In this document: positions 13,945 to 20,475 of the stretch, in pieces
How positions within the stretch are numbered: position 1 is the first letter of the stretch
How the letters are laid out: each line of letters opens with the position of its first letter
Virus record (IMG/VR): IMGVR_UViG_3300028780_000013
Span: 1-35,298 of that record
Reading direction: 5' to 3' (one strand)
Length of the DNA: 35,298 bases
Source of the DNA: a virus
Program-made: the position numbers and the translations under genes
Notes under the pieces: generated by a model
What the model was told of the DNA's origin: nothing
What the model saw: only the letters and a program-made list of their open reading frames with translations
Databases searched by the model: none

Positions 13945-14170
13945 CTAAGATGCTCCTCTTTACCAGTGTGGGTTTGTGGAGAGGGCGGGCATCCTCGACA
14001 CCCGCCTCTTCCATTTGTTTTGCCCAACGCTTCTCAGCGTCCTGCCAGCAGTACACAGGAGACTTGATGAGGACGAACGCGTCGGTGTACGCGACTACCT
14101 GCTTACAATCCACGCAGCGTAGCTCACGCGAAGGCTCAGCTACAAAGTCGTCCTCGATCTCCTGTCCCAT
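13937..14170 (-). CDS. Small protein with one CxxC motif
   Basis: 77 residues, MGQEIEDDFVAEPSRELRCVDC... A CVDCKQ motif near residue 19 and a second Cys in PVYCWQDA suggest a metal site. C-terminal helical, basic. Stop overlaps the next ATG by eight bases. Function unknown. Confidence 0.65.
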   Translation of the reverse strand: MGQEIEDDFVAEPSRELRCVDCKQVVAYTDAFVLIKSPVYCWQDAEKRWAKQMEEAGVEDARPLHKPTLVKRSILDA

Positions 14171-14171
14171 A

Positions 14172-14450
14172 TTACTTGCCGACCTTTGTCGTGGCCAACA
14201 GGCCCAGTGCGCCGGTCAGGGCGATCTTCCCCAGCGCCTCGCGGATGCCCGCAAGCTGCTCGGCTACGACGAGGGTGGCGAGAATCTGCCGACCAACACG
14301 CCCTTCGAGGGTTTCGTCCTCGTCTGCAATGAAGCCTTTGGACTCTGCCGTCGCGTGCTGCAACGTCACTTCATGGCGGCCCAGTGCGCGTACATCTTCC
14401 ACGCTACGTGCCTTCGGTCCTACTGCTCCTGTTGCGCTCTGCTCGTTCAT
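14172..14450 (-). CDS. Small hypothetical protein
   Basis: 92 residues from the second of two adjacent ATGs (14450), which has the better distance to AAGGAGCT. Long helical middle (RVGRQILATLVVAEQLAGI) and a hydrophobic C-terminus (IALTGALGLLATTKVGK). Possibly membrane-associated at its end. No family recognised. Confidence 0.65.
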   Translation of the reverse strand: MNEQSATGAVGPKARSVEDVRALGRHEVTLQHATAESKGFIADEDETLEGRVGRQILATLVVAEQLAGIREALGKIALTGALGLLATTKVGK

Positions 14451-14479
14451 CATAGCTCCTTGTTCACGTTCGTGAATGG

Positions 14480-14674
14480 TTAGATTTCGTGGTAGGCGAA
14501 AACTTCGTCTCTCTTCGCCGCGTCGTAGCCCCTGATCCATACAGAGGCCATTCCTTCGCGTTCCTTGGTACCTAGGCGCTGCCGGACGACCGTTGCCGGG
14601 GGAATCTTAGTCCAGCCACGTTGGAACGCCGCATAGCCCAATTCCCAGACTTCGTTGTCCGAAGGCTCAGACAG
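14480..14674 (-). CDS. Small protein, likely CTG or other non-ATG start
   Basis: About 64 residues: SEPSDNEVWELGYAAFQRG..., then GMASVWIRGYDAAKRDE. The Asn/Glu-Val-Trp-x-x-G-x-x-A-F-x-x-G pattern and a second G-Y-x-A repeat look like a real small phage domain. The frame is open upstream only as a Thr-rich shadow of the acidic gene. The most likely start is CTG at 14674, one base after the upstream stop (TAACCTG); compare 12703. Confidence 0.55.
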   Translation of the reverse strand: MSEPSDNEVWELGYAAFQRGWTKIPPATVVRQRLGTKEREGMASVWIRGYDAAKRDEVFAYHEI

Positions 14675-14675
14675 G

Positions 14676-14945
14676 TTAGTACTCGTCGTCGATGTCGGAG
14701 TCGTCAAGATCATCCTCGTCTTCATCGTCCCAGAAGTCATCGTCGTCGTCGTCGTAGAAGTCGTCATCCTCGTCTTCGTCGTCCTCATCGCAATCGTGGA
14801 TGTAGTCGTCGTCGAGACTGTCATCGTCTTCGACAATGATGTCGTTCTTCTCGTCGAAGTCATCATCGGGTAAGGGTGTCACACCGGCCAGCATCGCCGG
14901 GGTAGGGGTGCGATCAATCGACTCTTCGAACATCAAACCTGCCAT
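14676..14945 (-). CDS. Extremely acidic protein
   Basis: 89 residues from ATG at 14945, preceded by AGGAG. Residues 1-30 are ordinary (MAGLMFEESIDRTPTPAM); from about residue 33 to the end Asp and Glu dominate, with runs such as DEDDEDEDDDFYDDDDDDF. The charge and repeat-like composition recall DNA-mimic or histone-like-protein-binding phage proteins, but low-complexity tails also occur without such a role. Promoter at 14995-15023. Confidence 0.7.
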   Translation of the reverse strand: MAGLMFEESIDRTPTPAMLAGVTPLPDDDFDEKNDIIVEDDDSLDDDYIHDCDEDDEDEDDDFYDDDDDDFWDDEDEDDLDDSDIDDEY

Positions 14946-14994
14946 AAGACTCCTAGGTGAAAATTTTGGGTTGTGCTGCATGGACGCTTAGTAC

Positions 14995-15023
14995 ACAGTA
15001 CACGGTCGTGCGGTGAATGTCAA
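14995..15023 (-). promoter_or_regulatory. Sigma70-type promoter
   Basis: Minus strand TTGACA at 15018-15023, 17-base spacer, TACTGT at 14995-15000. It probably drives the leftward set from 14945 to 11727. The 11-base sequence GTACTGTGTAC at the -10 recurs at 35120-35130. Confidence 0.6.
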
Positions 15024-15025
15024 GC

Positions 15026-15226
15026 CTATTCGTCGCGGAATCTGCGGTGATTAGAACTGACGCGGGCCTCGACTACGGGTATGGCCTTGGTCCTCTCCAA
15101 CCCCGGTATGGGTAGATCGTAGATCGACTGCATCTTGGACGTGTACTCCTTCACGCCCGCCATCGGGTCGTATGCGAGGAAGAAGTCGCTTGCATCTCCC
15201 CAATGTCCGTAGCTCTTCGGTGGCAT
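15026..15226 (-). CDS. Small hypothetical phage protein
   Basis: 66 residues from ATG at 15226, chosen for AAGGAGAAG upstream. MPPKSYGHWGDASDFFLAYD..., later IYDLPIPGLERTKAIPVVEARV. Mixed structure; function unknown. Confidence 0.65.
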   Translation of the reverse strand: MPPKSYGHWGDASDFFLAYDPMAGVKEYTSKMQSIYDLPIPGLERTKAIPVVEARVSSNHRRFRDE

Positions 15227-15266
15227 CTGCTTCTCCTTGATTCTCTTCTCGCGTGCTAGACTAAGC

Positions 15267-16529
15267 TCAGTCGGCCTCACGGAACTTCCTACCTTCCCCG
15301 CTCGGCGCGGCGGCTACGAGGTGCTGGTGATATGTACAGAAGCGTACCACATCCTCCCCGGTCGCGTCAAACTCTTCGAGCTGGGCGACGGCTATAGGAG
15401 TAGTGACATCGAGCTTTGTGTCAGGACACTGGTCGCAGAAGAAGGTGTACGTGGTACGCTTCGACGGAGAGTACGCGATCTTGCCCCTGAATGTCACATG
15501 CATGTTACCCATCGCGCCTAGCTTCATGATGAACCGTTGACCGGCCTGCGATCCAAAATCCCCGCGATCCTTGACGTACTTGGCTGCCTCAGGCTTTAGA
15601 GCTTTGAGCTGCGCAGCAGAGGGGCCATCTCCCCAATCAGCGTCCTCTATACCCTCAAAGTTAGGTGGCACGAGTATATACTTAGGTTCCAAGGGCATGA
15701 CCGACTTGCCCTGTAACGACTGGACAGCCTGCTTGATGCCCGCGACCGTCAGCACAGTACCGTCGTTCTTAGTGATCGTTCCGGTGTTCTGGATGACGCC
15801 ACCATACTTCTTTATGTACTCCAGCTTTTGTTTCTCTTCGCTGGCCAGCTTCTCCTTCTCCTGCGTAGCCTGAAAGGACTTGAGCTTCATCCAGTACTGC
15901 TCGACTAGGTACTTGGCGTTGGGAGCGTTCTCTGCTATCGCCTTGTCCATCTCCTTCTTGTCTTTGTCGAGTTGGTCCGCGAGGAGTTTGCTGGTATTGA
16001 CGTTGAGAGGGGAGCTGTACTTGCTCTGAATGCCGTTGTCGAACCCGGCTATGCTACTTGTGTCCACCAGTGTAGACAAACTGTTGTCAACGATGCCCGC
16101 GCCTATCGCAGACAGTGCTGCACTGCCACCTAGCAGACCACTGTAGGCACCACTGAGCTGTTGGGCCAAGCTCGTCTGCTGCTGAAGTACTTGAAACGCG
16201 CTGTCGGGTAATTTGGGCGCATTCATTATCGCTAGATGCTTCTCCCAGTTGTTCACGATCTGCATGACGATCTCAGCAATGGTATTCACAACCTGTTCGG
16301 GATGGCTAAGTGCGAGGTCGTAATTGTTGATCGTCGCGTGACCGATAACCAACGGATTGGTTGGGTCAGAGATATTGGCCTTCGTTACACGGATCGTTGT
16401 CGTCGGCTCTGCGACGTTGGGCGTGATCGTGTATTCGTATCCGTTCTTCGGCAATAAAAGACCGGCCAGTTTATCAGACTGGTCGGCCCATTTTTTCACG
16501 AAGGTGTAGTCAGCAAGAGCCTGTGCCAC
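15267..16529 (-). CDS. Hypothetical 420-residue protein
   Basis: 420 residues. Residues 1-100 alternate strands and a helix (TTTIRVTKANI, VNTIAEIVMQIVNNWEK). Residues 110-145 are Ala/Gly/Ser-rich (LSGAYSGLLGGSAALSAIGAG). Residues 185-240 are strongly helical and charged, likely coiled coil (DKDKKEMDKAIAE, EKEKLASEEKQKLEYIKK). Near the C-terminus is CDQC with a later Cys and His, a possible zinc site. Could be a structural or morphogenesis protein; no family recognised. Confidence 0.75.
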   Translation of the reverse strand: MAQALADYTFVKKWADQSDKLAGLLLPKNGYEYTITPNVAEPTTTIRVTKANISDPTNPLVIGHATINNYDLALSHPEQVVNTIAEIVMQIVNNWEKHLAIMNAPKLPDSAFQVLQQQTSLAQQLSGAYSGLLGGSAALSAIGAGIVDNSLSTLVDTSSIAGFDNGIQSKYSSPLNVNTSKLLADQLDKDKKEMDKAIAENAPNAKYLVEQYWMKLKSFQATQEKEKLASEEKQKLEYIKKYGGVIQNTGTITKNDGTVLTVAGIKQAVQSLQGKSVMPLEPKYILVPPNFEGIEDADWGDGPSAAQLKALKPEAAKYVKDRGDFGSQAGQRFIMKLGAMGNMHVTFRGKIAYSPSKRTTYTFFCDQCPDTKLDVTTPIAVAQLEEFDATGEDVVRFCTYHQHLVAAAPSGEGRKFREAD

Positions 16530-16530
16530 G

Positions 16531-17124
16531 TTACCTCTTTAGGTTGTACTCGGCTAGACGAAGGCGTTCCCGCTCAATTCGTGCGTTGTTCTTGCGCTCC
16601 ATGAGAGCGTACACAGTGTCCAGTGATACCGGGGTGAAGTTGTTGGCATCGACGCCTACATCCATCGACAGAAGGTCCGGCGCGTATGCAAGCTCACCGT
16701 GCGAATGTCCGTAGAGCTGGATCGATCCCTTATGAGAATCCCTCCAGACGCGGCCCGCGTAGTGATCGAGCACGATGCGCTTCTGACTGATGGGCCTCAG
16801 GAACACGCGCTCTTCTACTGACTCGAACAACCGTGCGATGAAGGCGTTAGATTCCAACAGCTCTTCGTGGTTGCCCTTGACGTATCGATGCGCCCCATTC
16901 AACCGGCTCATGATGTACTCTGCCTTATCGTAGCCCAGAGTTCTCCAGAACATATCGCCAAGGTGCCAAACGGTGTCGCCATCTTTCACGACATCGTTGT
17001 GGCGCTCGATCAATCCCTCGGTCATACCGTCGAGAGAAGTCCAAGGGCGTGCCTTCTCCACACGCCCCCAGCCTAGCATCGCATTCTCGTGCCCGTGGTG
17101 CTCGTCTGCGGTAAAGAAGTCCAT
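16531..17124 (-). CDS. Metallophosphoesterase
   Basis: 197 residues with the calcineurin-like motif series: D-x-H in TADEHHGH (D7, H9), WHLGDMFW (D57), KGNHE (N85, H86), LDHYAG (H121) and YGHSHG (H140, H142). Such enzymes use two metal ions to hydrolyse phosphomono- or diesters; small phage members are often linked to nucleic-acid repair or RNA-end metabolism, but the substrate cannot be read here. The stop is one base from the 420-residue gene and the start overlaps the upstream stop as TAATG. Confidence 0.9.
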   Translation of the reverse strand: MDFFTADEHHGHENAMLGWGRVEKARPWTSLDGMTEGLIERHNDVVKDGDTVWHLGDMFWRTLGYDKAEYIMSRLNGAHRYVKGNHEELLESNAFIARLFESVEERVFLRPISQKRIVLDHYAGRVWRDSHKGSIQLYGHSHGELAYAPDLLSMDVGVDANNFTPVSLDTVYALMERKNNARIERERLRLAEYNLKR

Positions 17125-17483
17125 TACGCTGCCGCCGAGTTCTCAGCTACGATCTCGTGCAGCCGTGTGGTTGCCGCTTCACCTTCGTACGAGTAGCCTC
17201 CGAAGTTCTTCATCGCCAGTGCGGTGATGCTGGTCTCTTCGAGTTCCCACTGATCCTCAAGGCCGTAACAAGAGCAGTGGCCGCCGTTGACTTCGAAGAA
17301 CTTGCCGTCCTTGCGAACAAGGACGAAAGCCTCTCCGTCGTAGCTGCCGTAGCCGTACCACGCCATCAGAATCTCGCCACCTTCAAGGGCTGACGCATCC
17401 ACGTTGAAGTTGCTCAGTACGTCTTCCTTGCTGGAAAAATCACCGATGTAGTTCTTGTCCTGTACTGCGGTCTCTTCAGACAT
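17124..17483 (-). CDS. Conserved phage protein with CSCYG motif
   Basis: 119 residues. GGEILMAWYGYGSYDGEAFVLV is followed by DGKFFEVNGGHCSCYGLED, then QWELEETS. This strand pair plus HCSCYGLE...W.(L/P)E is a widespread phage pattern of unknown function. An AAGGAG site precedes the ATG. Compare 5728-6153, which has a similar strand followed by CSGCDAF. Confidence 0.8.
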   Translation of the reverse strand: MSEETAVQDKNYIGDFSSKEDVLSNFNVDASALEGGEILMAWYGYGSYDGEAFVLVRKDGKFFEVNGGHCSCYGLEDQWELEETSITALAMKNFGGYSYEGEAATTRLHEIVAENSAAA

Positions 17484-17612
17484 TTGTAGCTCCTTGTGTT
17501 ACTAAATTTGACTCATGCTCACGTGTGAAATGGACGGGTGGCATTGCGACCCTGCTAGGGTATCCACCTATGTGACGGCTGTGTCCACCTTTAGGGTGGC
17601 CGCCCATCTCGA

Positions 17613-18431
17613 TTACTTGCCTTCTAGGATCAACGGCACCTTAGCGTCGTTGAAGATACAGCGGGAGTTAGGGTTGGCGCAAGCATTAGCCTGCATCTTG
17701 ACGCGCTCCAGTTGGATGAACTGATCGGGCGAGAGGCCCATCTGGTTTCGGTAAGCGTTGTCAGCTTCAGCGCGGGAAAGCTCGGCGGCTTTACGTGAGT
17801 CCTCAGCCAGTTTGCGCTGCGCCTCGGTGTTGACGCGCTGCTCTTGCGCAGCAGTCTCTACACGCTGGTGCTTGATGAGGTCAGGTGGGTTGGCCTTGCC
17901 GATGGTCACGCGGACCACATGCACGGGAATCTTGGTGGCCACAATGTAGTCACTCAGGTTCTTCGTGACCTCCTGCTCGATCACCTCGATGGCTGACGAC
18001 TTGATGGCAGTCTCGTTAGAGTCGTACTTCTTGGCCGACTGGCGCACGTAGTTCTGGAACTGGCGCTGGATGTTGTTGGGGTACCACGCCTCACCAAAGT
18101 TCTTGATGAGCTTCACAGAGTCATCAACTTGGACGATGAGCTGTGGATCGAACTCCAAAGGCACGCCGTCGCTGGACATCAAGTCCTTCAGGTCTTCCGT
18201 GACTGCGATGGGCTGCATGTTGACAAAGATGGCTGAGGTGGTGGGCGCTGTGAACGTCAGGCCGGTCTTCACAGGCGTATCATCTACACCGCCGTGTCCG
18301 AAGATCAGTGGCTTCTCGACGAGTACGGCTTCAAAGCCGTTGTTTGGGGACACAGTATTACATCCCAGAGTCGCCAGAGTTACCAACGAGGCCAGTACCA
18401 GAATTGCTAACAGAATATATCCGCGCTTCAT
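17613..18431 (-). CDS. SPFH/Band 7-domain lipoprotein
   Basis: 272 residues. An N-terminal signal ends in a lipobox (TLGC, C24), so the mature protein is probably a lipoprotein at the membrane. The body shows the SPFH (prohibitin/stomatin) pattern: GFEAVLVEKPLIFGHGG, PLEFDPQLIVQVDDS, NNIQRQFQNYVRQSAKKY and VVRVTIGKANPPDLI, then a charged helix (QEQRVNTEAQRKLAEDSRKAAELSRAE shortened here) typical of the oligomer-forming coil. Prohibitin-like proteins are known in phages; they may scaffold or protect the membrane during infection. Confidence 0.85.
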   Translation of the reverse strand: MKRGYILLAILVLASLVTLATLGCNTVSPNNGFEAVLVEKPLIFGHGGVDDTPVKTGLTFTAPTTSAIFVNMQPIAVTEDLKDLMSSDGVPLEFDPQLIVQVDDSVKLIKNFGEAWYPNNIQRQFQNYVRQSAKKYDSNETAIKSSAIEVIEQEVTKNLSDYIVATKIPVHVVRVTIGKANPPDLIKHQRVETAAQEQRVNTEAQRKLAEDSRKAAELSRAEADNAYRNQMGLSPDQFIQLERVKMQANACANPNSRCIFNDAKVPLILEGK

Positions 18432-18466
18432 AAATCTCCCTGTGTTACCGGTTTAGTTACAGAACT

Positions 18467-18542
18467 TGGTTGCGGGAGATGGATTTGAACCACCGACCTT
18501 CGGATTATGAGTCCGCTGCTCTACCAACTGAGCTATCCCGCC
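18467..18542 (-). tRNA. tRNA with CAT anticodon (Met, or Ile if modified)
   Basis: 76 bases including an encoded CCA. D arm GCTC/GAGC, anticodon loop CTCATAA, T arm GGTGG/CCATC. The first acceptor pair would be G-A, so the end is slightly open. The anticodon stem lacks the three G-C pairs of an initiator. Whether it is elongator Met or lysidine-modified Ile cannot be told from sequence. A strong promoter lies at 18562-18590. Confidence 0.9.
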
Positions 18543-18561
18543 AAACGCATCTTGTTTTCGT

Positions 18562-18590
18562 ATTGTAAACCTGATGCTTCAAAAAGTCAA
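18562..18590 (-). promoter_or_regulatory. Strong sigma70-type promoter for tRNA-Met
   Basis: Minus strand TTGACT at 18585-18590, 17-base spacer, TACAAT at 18562-18567; the tRNA begins 19 bases after the -10. Confidence 0.75.
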
Positions 18591-18679
18591 CAACTTCACG
18601 CAAGCTGTCAGCTCCCCATTCTGTCTTTTATTTGGATGGCTCATGAAGACGGGGATAAGAACGTTGAGCCAGCTTGAAA

Positions 18680-18767
18680 TGGTCGGGGAGACAGGACTCG
18701 CTCTTACGAGGTATACCTGCACTATACCGGCCCCCATGGGCCGTGCGTCTATTTGCGCCACTCCCCG
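18680..18767 (-). pseudogene. Decayed tRNA-Pro-like gene
   Basis: 88 bases. A perfect acceptor stem (CGGGGAG with CTCCCCG), A discriminator and CCA are kept, as is a T-stem pair (GCAGG with CCTGT). The D loop is shortened, the anticodon stem (CGGCC...GCCGG) no longer pairs in a seven-base-loop register, and the T loop is expanded to about 20 bases. The remnant ATGGGG suggests an original GGG anticodon (Pro). Its first 19 bases overlap the end of the HNH gene (stop 18749). Confidence 0.6.
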
Positions 18768-19150
18768 GCTTGTCGAGTAAGTAAGTCTTCCTCTTCCATG
18801 TGACAATTAGCACACAGTAGATCACACTTATCCAACTCTGTCTTGACGGTCTCCCAAGGCTTAGTGTATGCCCTGCAAAGATCAAAGTTTTTGCTGGCAG
18901 GACTAAGGTGATGAAATCCTAAAGCCCTGATGCATCTATCGTAACCACAGGCGACACATTTGCCACCCTTATACTCAACCATACGCCGTTTGATCTCATT
19001 CCTACGTCTATTGGCATTGCAGGAATTGCAAATATGTCGTTTGTGCCCCTTAGCACGGTCGTACACATACTCTCGACCACAGTTGCATTTGGTTGTGAGA
19101 GAAGGAGTTGAACCTTCAACCTCTCGCTTATCGAGCGATTGCTCTGCCAT
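18749..19150 (-). CDS. HNH endonuclease inside the tRNA cluster
   Basis: 133 residues if read from ATG 19150. A zinc ribbon (CNCGRE, CNSCN), then CVACGYD, the HNH segment FHHLSPASK and CANCH give a typical small HNH nuclease of the free-standing homing type. The frame has no start between the tRNA-Ile and the zinc ribbon, so the ATG lies inside tRNA-Ile (19090-19164), and the stop lies inside the decayed tRNA-Pro. A GTG further in would remove the first Cys pair. Confidence 0.75.
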   Translation of the reverse strand: MAEQSLDKREVEGSTPSLTTKCNCGREYVYDRAKGHKRHICNSCNANRRRNEIKRRMVEYKGGKCVACGYDRCIRALGFHHLSPASKNFDLCRAYTKPWETVKTELDKCDLLCANCHMEEEDLLTRQAGEWRK

Positions 19151-19164
19151 TGAGCTACCTCACA
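19090..19164 (-). tRNA. tRNA-Ile (GAT) with C at position 33
   Basis: 75 bases with encoded CCA. Acceptor TGTGAGG/TCTCACA, D arm GCTC/GAGC, T arm GAAGG-TTCAACT-CCTTC. The anticodon stem ATCGC/GCGAG leaves a loop TCGATAA, giving anticodon GAT and C at position 33 where U is nearly universal. Its 3' half overlaps the start of the HNH frame. Confidence 0.85.
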
Positions 19165-19169
19165 ACAAT

Positions 19170-19310
19170 CTAAAAGCCGTACGCCTTGAGCGCTCGACGT
19201 TTGTAGAAGAACTGATACACTCGATACGCGAGGTATCCCAGCGCCAGCGCCGTAACAGATGCGCCAACCAGAAGGAAGAAGAATGCGAGTAACAGAATCA
19301 GGAGAGCCAT
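19170..19310 (-). CDS. 46-residue membrane protein
   Basis: ATG at 19310, overlapping the stop of the upstream membrane-protein gene (19298). MALLILLLAFFFLLVGAS and a further hydrophobic stretch to residue 27, then a basic aromatic tail (YRVYQFFYKRRALKAYGF). A single membrane helix with cationic C-terminus; together with its neighbour it could be part of a lysis or superinfection function, but no lysin is seen here. Confidence 0.6.
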   Translation of the reverse strand: MALLILLLAFFFLLVGASVTALALGYLAYRVYQFFYKRRALKAYGF

Positions 19311-19576
19311 TTACCGTCGTCTTTCTTTTTCTTGCTGCGTACCTTATCGATCTCGTCGATAACGGAACCCACTATTGCGAAGATCAACGCTGCCAGAATA
19401 AACAGCAACGACAGTGCCACCAGTACCGATATCGGTCCCCACAGGGGTATGAACACAATCCACCATGAATGCGGGAAGAACCCAGCAAGTTTAGCGACGA
19501 CAAAAATCAAGGTCAAAATAGAGAAGAACGGAAACGAACTCTTGCCGCCTTTTACCAACTGCTCTTGTCCAGACAT
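19298..19576 (-). CDS. Membrane protein, two segments
   Basis: 92 residues with AAGGAGATGT before the ATG. Two predicted membrane segments (about 17-35 and 38-70: SILTLIFVVAKLAGFF, SWWIVFIPLWGPI, ALSLLFILAALIFAIVG) and a very basic tail (RSKKKKDDGK). The size and topology are like phage membrane proteins of the TM-helix families, possibly holin-like; not proven. Confidence 0.75.
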   Translation of the reverse strand: MSGQEQLVKGGKSSFPFFSILTLIFVVAKLAGFFPHSWWIVFIPLWGPISVLVALSLLFILAALIFAIVGSVIDEIDKVRSKKKKDDGKWLS

Positions 19577-19639
19577 ACATCTCCTTTATAAACCCTCGCC
19601 AGTGACAACCCCAATCACCCGCCGACCGACCCCATGAAA

Positions 19640-19990
19640 ATCCATTCGTCAGCCTTCCCACGTAAATGTTTAGACTGGGGGATCGCTCCCCCTTCTGTTG
19701 CTAGGCCCGTCAAGAGGCCCCAGCGGTTATTAGGCCGCAAGTAGCTGTGCTGCAACAACGCTCTTGCGAACGCTGAAACGGACACGGCTGTGGCTGACAC
19801 TTTCGGTGACAGTTCTTTTTTTCCAGCAGTCAAGGTCGCTAGGCACCTGCACAGTCCACTCTTCTATCTGTATCCGTCGAAGCCGTGACATCCCCGTATG
19901 CGGTACGCTTACGAGATTGTTTTGGTGGAGATGGCGAGAGTCGAACTCGCGTCCGTCTACCGACTTTGGAGCTTCATACCATGCGTAACT
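19640..19990 (-). ncRNA. ssrA: Circularly permuted tmRNA
   Basis: On the minus strand the 3' (acceptor) piece comes first: a T arm GCGAG-TTCGACT-CTCGC (19934-19950), acceptor strand CATCTCC (19927-19933), A and CCA (19923-19926). After a 27-base spacer the 5' piece starts at 19895 with GGGGATGTCACGGCTTCGAC, the tmRNA signature. GGGGATG pairs with CATCTCC over seven positions including G3-U70, the alanine identity pair. The tag frame ends ...GCA GCA CAG CTA CTT GCG GCC TAA TAA (AAQLLAA, stop at 19730-19732); the resume codon cannot be fixed by eye. A GGGGGA/TCCCCC hairpin follows. The outer ends are approximate. Confidence 0.88.
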
Positions 19991-19996
19991 TTTTGA

Positions 19997-20025
19997 ATTG
20001 TATCAAACTTGATCGGTCTTGTCAA
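19997..20025 (-). promoter_or_regulatory. Strong sigma70-type promoter for tmRNA
   Basis: Minus strand TTGACA at 20020-20025, exactly 17 bases, TACAAT at 19997-20002. It lies in the last codons of the gene at 20003-20314 and would start transcription about 5 bases before the tmRNA acceptor piece. Confidence 0.8.
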
Positions 20026-20314
20026 CCTTCGGTTTGCAGAAACCTCTATAGTCTCTGGGGTATCCCTTACCTGCGTTGTGTTCGACTGTTTTCAGTGTAC
20101 AGTACTCGGATAGTTCTGTCAAGCACTTTGGATCGAAAACTGTTTCGGGTCCGGGGTGGAACGTGTACTTCCGCCAGTGTGGGAACCACTTGATGATTCC
20201 CAGTGCAGCGCCGGTCTTAGACATCACGTCAAAGACGTGGGTAGTGCCGCCTTTACGGGCCTTCCCCACATCCTTGAACAGGAGATATTCGCCGCGCTCC
20301 CATAGACTGTCCAT
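20003..20314 (-). CDS. Small conserved phage protein
   Basis: 103 residues from ATG at 20314 (MDSLWERGEYLLFKDVG), with GAGCGA just upstream; the longer start at 20356 overlaps the previous gene. The middle SKTGAALGIIKWFPHWRKY and FHPGPETVFDPKCLTEL match a short protein common to phages and bacteria that resembles a strand-rich fold with a W-R-x-Y-x-F-x-P segment. Function unknown. Confidence 0.75.
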   Translation of the reverse strand: MDSLWERGEYLLFKDVGKARKGGTTHVFDVMSKTGAALGIIKWFPHWRKYTFHPGPETVFDPKCLTELSEYCTLKTVEHNAGKGYPRDYRGFCKPKVDKTDQV

Positions 20315-20322
20315 TCGCTCGA

Positions 20323-20475
20323 TCAATATGTCACCACGTAGACGATGGCTGCACACAGTAGCCAGTAGACCGTCTGCTTCCAGTTCTTATCTGAAGCGTA
20401 CACTGCCGCTGCTGCGAAGTCAAGTGCGATCATGACGTTCGGTATAAGGTGCGGATTGATATGAGGCATCTTCAT
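20323..20475 (-). CDS. 50-residue membrane protein
   Basis: ATG at 20475 overlaps the stop of the DNA polymerase as ATGA, so it is coupled to it. MKMPHINPHLIPNVMIALDF, then AAAVYA, NWKQTVYWLL and AIVYVVTY: two short hydrophobic helices split by a charged turn. Small phage proteins of this N-x-x-M-I-x-L-D...DW(K/R)xTxYW type are frequent; role unknown. Confidence 0.7.
   Translation of the reverse strand: MKMPHINPHLIPNVMIALDFAAAAVYASDKNWKQTVYWLLCAAIVYVVTY

Noticed and set aside
14621-14873. Arg- or Val/Ile-rich plus-strand frames opposite the Asp-rich gene
   Set aside because: Produced by reading the Asp/Glu codon runs in reverse; low complexity only.
17490-17610. Terminator in the gap before the CSCYG gene
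   Set aside because: CCACC/GGTGG hairpin present but no T-run in either direction.
19615-19833. Minus-strand frame starting MTAGKKELSPKV
   Set aside because: Lies inside the tmRNA coding piece; better explained by the RNA.
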